10,762 nucleotides of DNA from Balneolaceae bacterium (GTDB lineage Bacteria; Bacteroidota; Rhodothermia; Balneolales; Balneolaceae): positions 1 through 10,762 of the forward strand of contig SKZL01000217.1 of NCBI GenBank assembly GCA_007127395.1, read 5' to 3'. The notes below the pieces were generated by a model. The model ran no database searches. It was given only the letters and a program-made list of their open reading frames with translations, and had not been told where the DNA came from. Of the stretch, positions 6,456-10,762 are shown one piece after another; positions within the stretch are counted from its first letter, which is position 1; every line of letters starts with the position of its first letter. The position numbers and the translations under genes are program-made.

Positions 6456-9131
6456 TTACTGGTCACTCAGTGATTCTCTCCTGGTATAGTAGATCGTCCA
6501 GCATTCGATTCCATTTCTGGTATGAGCTACAATTTCTTTGAAACCGTCTCCGTAATAATCCCGAATAGCCGGGAAACTCATGCCTGTAGTTGGAAGATCC
6601 TGATGCCTTTCACCACTCAGAATATCCCACGCATAGAGCCTGCCAAAGTCAGCAAGTGCAACTAAATCCTGTCTGTTGTCACTATTGATGTCCAGGATTG
6701 CCGGTGCATGGAGTCCGGACGCCGGCTGACCTAAAGTCTGGGTAAATATGAGTTGACCAGATTCATCATAGAGAAAAAGTGAGCCGTTGGCTGATTGAAC
6801 CAGAATCAGGTCGTCTCTGGTCAATTCTGCACTGGCCTCGTCCCTGTAGAGTAGGTTTTGGACAACAGGCGTGGAATTTAGACTGTTGTTCGATACAGGG
6901 ATTGATTGCACGTGTAAAGAATCACTGCTGTGAGATGTTGAATAGATATCCGAAAAAAGCGGTGTTGTCCCGACAGCATACAGGTTTCCATCGCGACCGG
7001 ATCCAAGAATGTGATTTCTGAATTTTGCAGGGGCACCATCAATTTGAGCCGGTAGAAACTTAGGATATCCGACTCTTCTCTGTCCATTCAGGGTCCACCC
7101 ATGAAGTGTATTTTCTGCATAGACAAAAAGGGAGTGGATGCCCTGTAACTCAGTAACAAATGGAGCATGATTCACAATCGAATTGGTACTTTGAGGCCAT
7201 CCGTTAATAGGTAACCCGCGGGCATTCAGAACGTGAACACGGCGGTCAGCAGTAGCAATAACCATTTCAGCTACACCATTGCCAGTGAAATCCATCACTT
7301 GCAGTGGTGTAGTAATCTCTTCATTCAGGATCACCGGAAAATTAGGCAGAAGATCTCCGTTTTGATTCCATGCGTATATTTTGTCTCCGGCCGCCTGCAT
7401 CACCACATTCTGATTATTCCCGTACCAGTCATATATCACTGGGGAGCCAATTGGCCTGTCATCATTTGTTGACAATTGCATTACTGCTGTTCCATCGGAA
7501 GCAAGCACATACACAAACCCGTCATCTGAGGAGAAAATAATTTCATCGCGCATACTTCCGGTTAAATCTGCAAAAAGAGGTGTGCCGGTTATATCAGCAC
7601 CATCAATCGGAAAAATCCATTGATCCCTGAATGGCCTTTCTGTTCTTTCTCGTTCAAAATTGGTGATGATGATTTCCATTTCAGATCCATCCGGTCGCAA
7701 TCTTGTGCCGATCACAAATTCATCCAGATTCCCTGCAATGATGCCGAGATAGTGTTGAGGATAGAGCCAGGGTTGAACGAATCTGCTGAATCTTGATGCA
7801 TCCATATATAGGAGAGAACTGAGAGGCCCGTCCAAAGATTGCGAGAAACGGGAATAGTCATCATCAAAAAACATGACACGCCGTCTTTCAGCGTCGCCTC
7901 CGATACTTTCGGCAAGGCCTTTTCGCTGTGCAACTACAGCTACTCTATCATAGATTGTCAGATAGAAATTATCGTTGGGATTCAAGTTAGTTCCAATCAG
8001 TTTCCCGATAATTGTGCTGCTCACTGCGTAGGTGTTATCATCCTTAATCACCAAACCCCTGCGATCAAGATCATCCATAAGATCCCTTATCGGTTCGGGA
8101 TTTCGGATGGTACGGATATAGATATGTTCACTTGCACTGGAAGGGCCTGATTCCGCGAAGGTAACAAATGCTACTTCGGAACCCATCTGATTTTGAAATC
8201 TTTCGACGACAGTCTGATTTTGCTCAAGAAAAAGATCGGTTTCATGCAGTAGCTCATGGTTAAGTGATATGGTTGTGTTCGGGTCAGATCTGAAGATTGA
8301 AAATGCAGCTGCATTTGCGGGAATAAATCGATCCAGAACAAAATTTTGCGGGCTATGTGATACAGATTGAAGCAATCGTGATGGGTTTCCTTGAAGTGAC
8401 ATGGAACCGGTCATTTGCCAGATCCGGTCATTCGAAGATGATCCGCTGAAGGTAAAAGTTACGGGTGAAGATCCCTCAAATAAGTTGTATAGAAATGGTC
8501 TGTATGTAACCTGGGCCATCTGTCGCACCCAATTGTCAAGACTTGGAAAGTTAAAAATAATGGATTCATTTTTGATATCGTCCCTGTCCAGCATGGCCCG
8601 GCCACCGGTTCCGTTAATAGTTCGGATCATATTTTCGATGGCAAGGCTCGATTCAGAGAAAACGGTGTAATCACCAACTTCAATGATGTGAATCACTCTG
8701 TCTGAAAAGAAGAGTTTTTCGATAGTGAATTGATTAAAGTTATAGCGGTTCTGCTCAAAGTCTCTCTGATAGAGGTTTTTTAGCTGATCAACAACCCCGT
8801 CTCTTTTTTTAGTGATCCAGACCGGTTGCCAATCATTAGATGTGTCCGGGTATAACAACAGTGCTTCAACCGGCAGGTTATGACCGGAATCACGAATATT
8901 GGAAACCAGTTGTATAGCGGCCGGGCTGATATCATCCAGAGTTGCGAGATAAAACTCATCCAGTGTTGAACCCAGGGTGGCATCACGGTCCGGAACTATG
9001 ATAAAAAAAACTGACTCCGGAACCATTTCTGTCCAGTGCTCAACAGATGGTTTGGCACAGGATGCAATCAAAAAAAGTGGTAGCAGACAGCTTAGCCGGA
9101 AAAAATTAGACAGTTGTTGTTTTTGCTGCAC
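6456..9131 (-). CDS. large predicted lipoprotein with C-terminal FG-GAP/PQQ-like beta-propeller
   Basis: An 891-residue protein of unknown function. Residues 1-25 form a lipoprotein signal: a short polar/basic start, hydrophobic LSCLLPLFLIASC with lipobox I-A-S-C and modifiable Cys25. No acidic retention residue follows the Cys, so the membrane of residence is open. Residues 30-490 are a globular region with repeated alpha/beta elements; the segment around HIIEVGDYTVFSESSLAIENMI (148-169) is reminiscent of DUF3352-like proteins, but I am not certain. Residues about 510-885 hold around eight repeats of 35-45 residues with the pattern P-hh-D-hxGdG-x-E-hhhAxxDGxhYhWxxxG. The clearest are 516-553, 562-600, 607-647, 808-846 and 852-885, typical of an extracellular beta-propeller. 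Translation most likely begins at GTG (9131-9129), since an in-frame TAA lies 21 codon-bases upstream and the signal peptide fits; there is no Shine-Dalgarno. It is divergent from the BatA gene and convergent with the epimerase gene. Confidence 0.82.
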   Translation of the reverse strand: MQQKQQLSNFFRLSCLLPLFLIASCAKPSVEHWTEMVPESVFFIIVPDRDATLGSTLDEFYLATLDDISPAAIQLVSNIRDSGHNLPVEALLLYPDTSNDWQPVWITKKRDGVVDQLKNLYQRDFEQNRYNFNQFTIEKLFFSDRVIHIIEVGDYTVFSESSLAIENMIRTINGTGGRAMLDRDDIKNESIIFNFPSLDNWVRQMAQVTYRPFLYNLFEGSSPVTFTFSGSSSNDRIWQMTGSMSLQGNPSRLLQSVSHSPQNFVLDRFIPANAAAFSIFRSDPNTTISLNHELLHETDLFLEQNQTVVERFQNQMGSEVAFVTFAESGPSSASEHIYIRTIRNPEPIRDLMDDLDRRGLVIKDDNTYAVSSTIIGKLIGTNLNPNDNFYLTIYDRVAVVAQRKGLAESIGGDAERRRVMFFDDDYSRFSQSLDGPLSSLLYMDASRFSRFVQPWLYPQHYLGIIAGNLDEFVIGTRLRPDGSEMEIIITNFERERTERPFRDQWIFPIDGADITGTPLFADLTGSMRDEIIFSSDDGFVYVLASDGTAVMQLSTNDDRPIGSPVIYDWYGNNQNVVMQAAGDKIYAWNQNGDLLPNFPVILNEEITTPLQVMDFTGNGVAEMVIATADRRVHVLNARGLPINGWPQSTNSIVNHAPFVTELQGIHSLFVYAENTLHGWTLNGQRRVGYPKFLPAQIDGAPAKFRNHILGSGRDGNLYAVGTTPLFSDIYSTSHSSDSLHVQSIPVSNNSLNSTPVVQNLLYRDEASAELTRDDLILVQSANGSLFLYDESGQLIFTQTLGQPASGLHAPAILDINSDNRQDLVALADFGRLYAWDILSGERHQDLPTTGMSFPAIRDYYGDGFKEIVAHTRNGIECWTIYYTRRESLSDQ

Positions 9132-9152
9132 CTGTTTCAGATAATATGTTTG
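9122..9152 (+). promoter_or_regulatory. putative Bacteroidota-type promoter toward the BatA gene
   Basis: TTTG (9122-9125), then 19 nt, then TATGTTTG (9145-9152) matches the -33 TTTG / -7 TAnnTTTG consensus of the Bacteroidota primary sigma factor with the expected spacing. Transcription would begin near 9160, leaving a leader of about 80 nt before the ATG at 9241. The -33 box lies within the first codons of the divergent lipoprotein gene. Whether this organism uses that consensus is an assumption. Confidence 0.4.
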
Positions 9153-9240
9153 TTATGGATTGGTTATTCAATTAGCTTAACAGTCATTTTGTAGAAATGT
9201 TTCTGTCAGCGATCCGTTAAAGGTAAAAACTTTTCAGTTA

Positions 9241-10762
9241 ATGAGCTTTTTAAATCCATTATTTTTGGTAGGCCTGATATCAGTGGCAGTACCGTTGTTA
9301 ATCTATTTGTGGAATGTAAGAAAACCAAAGAGAGTACGCTTCTCAACTCTTGCCTTTTTTGATGCATTGAAAACTACTGCATTAAAACGGATCAGGTTGA
9401 AGAGATGGTTGCTGTTGTTGATTCGTAGCCTTGCAATCATTGCAATGGTTATTGCGGTATCGCGTCCATTTGTCCCGCCTGATTTTGGATGGGGAACGGC
9501 CGGTGACCCAAAAGCTGTAGCCATTTTAATTGACAACGGTCCATCGATGGAGCAGATCTCCAGGGAGGGGCCCTACATTGAAAGAGCCAAAAATGTTGCA
9601 GAAGCAATCATCGATCTGTCCGGAAATGAAGACAGGCTGACTGTTGAGGTCAGCCATGGTGAATCGCTGTCGGTTCCGCTGTTAAATCCGGGATCGGTTG
9701 CTGCCTCATTAAGGCAGGTCGAAGTTGTGAACGCCGGCAACTTTACTGCAGAGAGGGCAGAGGCACTGATACAGCGGCTCAGAGAAGCCAATGAGCCAAA
9801 TAAAATTCTCTATCTGATCACTGATGCAAGAGAAGTTACGGGACGTGAAATTGAAAAATTGAGTGGTGAACTCTTAGAAGATATTTATTTGAAAGTTGTC
9901 CGTGTTGACGGAGCAGAGGCACTTAATTTTGGTTATGAGCGGGTTGAACTCGAATCAGCGGGGAGTGAAGCAGGTGGCGGTCTGCGATTGAGGGTGACCG
10001 TTCGAAATTACGGTGATAGAGTGATCAGTAACTCATTTATTTCTTTGATTTTGGATGAGGAGTTGATCAGTCAGCAGAGTTTTAGTGTTGACTCACGTTC
10101 TACAACAGAGTTTGTATTTGAAATACCGGTAACAGAGGATCGGTTTATTGCAGCAGAGTTGATATTGGAGGGTGATGATCTTGAATTTGACAATCACTAT
10201 TTCGGAGGAATTCAGCTGCCCGGGAAAAGAGAAATATTGGTACTAACCGATGATTGGAGAGCCGGTAGCGGTTCAGAACGAAATTTTACGAGCTATTTAA
10301 GGCCAATGCTCGAAATTGCAGGAGAAGAAGGCAGCCGATTCAACATCAAGTTTTCACAGATAGACGAGTTGGATATTTCTGACATTGCTGATTTCGATGC
10401 GATTGTACTCGATGGAATACGAACAATACCGGATTTTTTAGGCCAGTCATTAATTGATCACGTGCAAAATGGAGCAGGCCTTCTTTTTATGCCTGAAGCA
10501 GAGGGAAACCTGAATAACTATAACCGTTTTTTGGGGTTTGCCGGTACGCTTCGATTTTCAAATGTAAATGGGAGTTATGCATCATTTAATGCTATAGACA
10601 GGCTTGCTGTTCCGGATGGCGGCCATCCGATTCTGGAAACAATTTTTGACCTGACGGAAGAAGAGGAGTTGCGCCTCAATGTGCCGGAGATATTTTATTA
10701 CTACGAGATTGAACCGACAGGAAGAGCCGGCGATTTTCCCATTTTGAATACACGAACGGGCA
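9241..10762 (+). CDS. BatA-domain / VWA-like membrane protein, 3' partial
   Basis: The frame is open from ATG 9241 to the window end (507 residues visible, no stop). Residues 1-76 are the BatA-type N-terminal double-transmembrane module: MSFLNPLFLVGLISVAVPLL, a cytoplasmic stretch with RKPKRVRFSTLAFF (27-40) and LKRIRLKRWLLL (48-59), and a second membrane helix ending in SRPFVPP. Residues 91-230 look like a von Willebrand A domain: strand VAILIDNGPSM (93-103), YIERAKNVAEAII (112-124), T169 near a helix, and ILYLITDARE (189-198). The metal site D-x-S-x-S is D-N-G-P-S here, so the first Ser is Gly. Residues about 245-325 form a beta-sandwich-like region (RVTVRNYGDR), and 330-420 an alpha/beta region (REILVLTDDW, FDAIVLDGI, GAGLLFMPEA) similar to the glutamine-amidotransferase-like domain often found in such proteins. 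Function is unknown; canonical BatA proteins act with MoxR ATPases, none of which is visible. No Shine-Dalgarno precedes the start. Confidence 0.85.
   Translation, partial: MSFLNPLFLVGLISVAVPLLIYLWNVRKPKRVRFSTLAFFDALKTTALKRIRLKRWLLLLIRSLAIIAMVIAVSRPFVPPDFGWGTAGDPKAVAILIDNGPSMEQISREGPYIERAKNVAEAIIDLSGNEDRLTVEVSHGESLSVPLLNPGSVAASLRQVEVVNAGNFTAERAEALIQRLREANEPNKILYLITDAREVTGREIEKLSGELLEDIYLKVVRVDGAEALNFGYERVELESAGSEAGGGLRLRVTVRNYGDRVISNSFISLILDEELISQQSFSVDSRSTTEFVFEIPVTEDRFIAAELILEGDDLEFDNHYFGGIQLPGKREILVLTDDWRAGSGSERNFTSYLRPMLEIAGEEGSRFNIKFSQIDELDISDIADFDAIVLDGIRTIPDFLGQSLIDHVQNGAGLLFMPEAEGNLNNYNRFLGFAGTLRFSNVNGSYASFNAIDRLAVPDGGHPILETIFDLTEEEELRLNVPEIFYYYEIEPTGRAGDFPILNTRTG

Noticed and set aside
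7839..8150. 103-codon plus-strand frame opposite the lipoprotein gene
   Set aside because: Antisense shadow with no recognisable motif; the minus-strand lipoprotein frame is continuous with clear signal peptide and repeats.
9132..9176. Sigma70-like promoter for the lipoprotein gene (TTGAAT...TATTAT on the minus strand)
   Set aside because: Spacing is 19 nt and the predicted start would lie almost at the GTG; the match is common in AT-rich DNA.

Overview
The window looks like chromosomal DNA from a bacterium of the Bacteroidota/Balneolota/Rhodothermota (FCB) group, most likely something close to Balneolaceae. This is inferred from gene content: a GldC homologue, a DUF4199 membrane protein, a BatA-type double-transmembrane/VWA protein, and almost no Shine-Dalgarno sites. 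I cannot confirm the genus. The gene content is mostly housekeeping and envelope-related. I see no tRNA or rRNA gene, CRISPR array, recognisable transposase, integrase or phage gene.

Layout. Bases 1-5291 hold eight plus-strand genes: the 3' part of an RluA/RluD-family pseudouridine synthase, gldC, accA (acetyl-CoA carboxylase carboxyltransferase alpha), a DUF2085 membrane protein, a DUF4199 membrane protein, a CPBP-family intramembrane protease, a DUF2007 protein and cdsA (CDP-diacylglycerol synthase). The last five are tightly packed: gaps of 13 and 6 nt, then stop/start overlaps TAATG and TTGA, so they are probably one operon. A 113-nt gap with hairpin-forming sequence separates this group from accA. 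A 209-nt gap after cdsA contains a 126-nt nested inverted-repeat element (5350-5475). It is followed by a plus-strand TIGR01777-type NAD(P)-dependent epimerase gene (5501-6406).

Bases 6456-9131 encode, on the minus strand, a large predicted lipoprotein (891 aa). It has an unrecognised, possibly DUF3352-like N-terminal half and a C-terminal beta-propeller built of about eight FG-GAP/PQQ-like repeats. It converges on the epimerase gene and diverges from the last gene, a plus-strand BatA-domain/VWA protein from 9241 that runs off the window. The 109-nt divergent spacer, with the start of the lipoprotein gene, carries a good match to the Bacteroidota promoter consensus (TTTG-N19-TAnnTTTG) pointing toward the BatA gene.

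How the genes fit together: accA and cdsA serve early fatty-acid and phospholipid synthesis. The DUF2085/DUF4199/CPBP/DUF2007/CdsA block is a membrane-protein operon whose non-CdsA members have no firm function. The lipoprotein and the BatA/VWA protein are envelope proteins with extracytoplasmic or cytoplasmic protein-interaction domains. I did not find a convincing new multi-gene system. The items most worth checking are the nested repeat at 5350-5475, the propeller lipoprotein, the degenerate VWA metal site in the BatA protein, and the TTG/Shine-Dalgarno start of cdsA.
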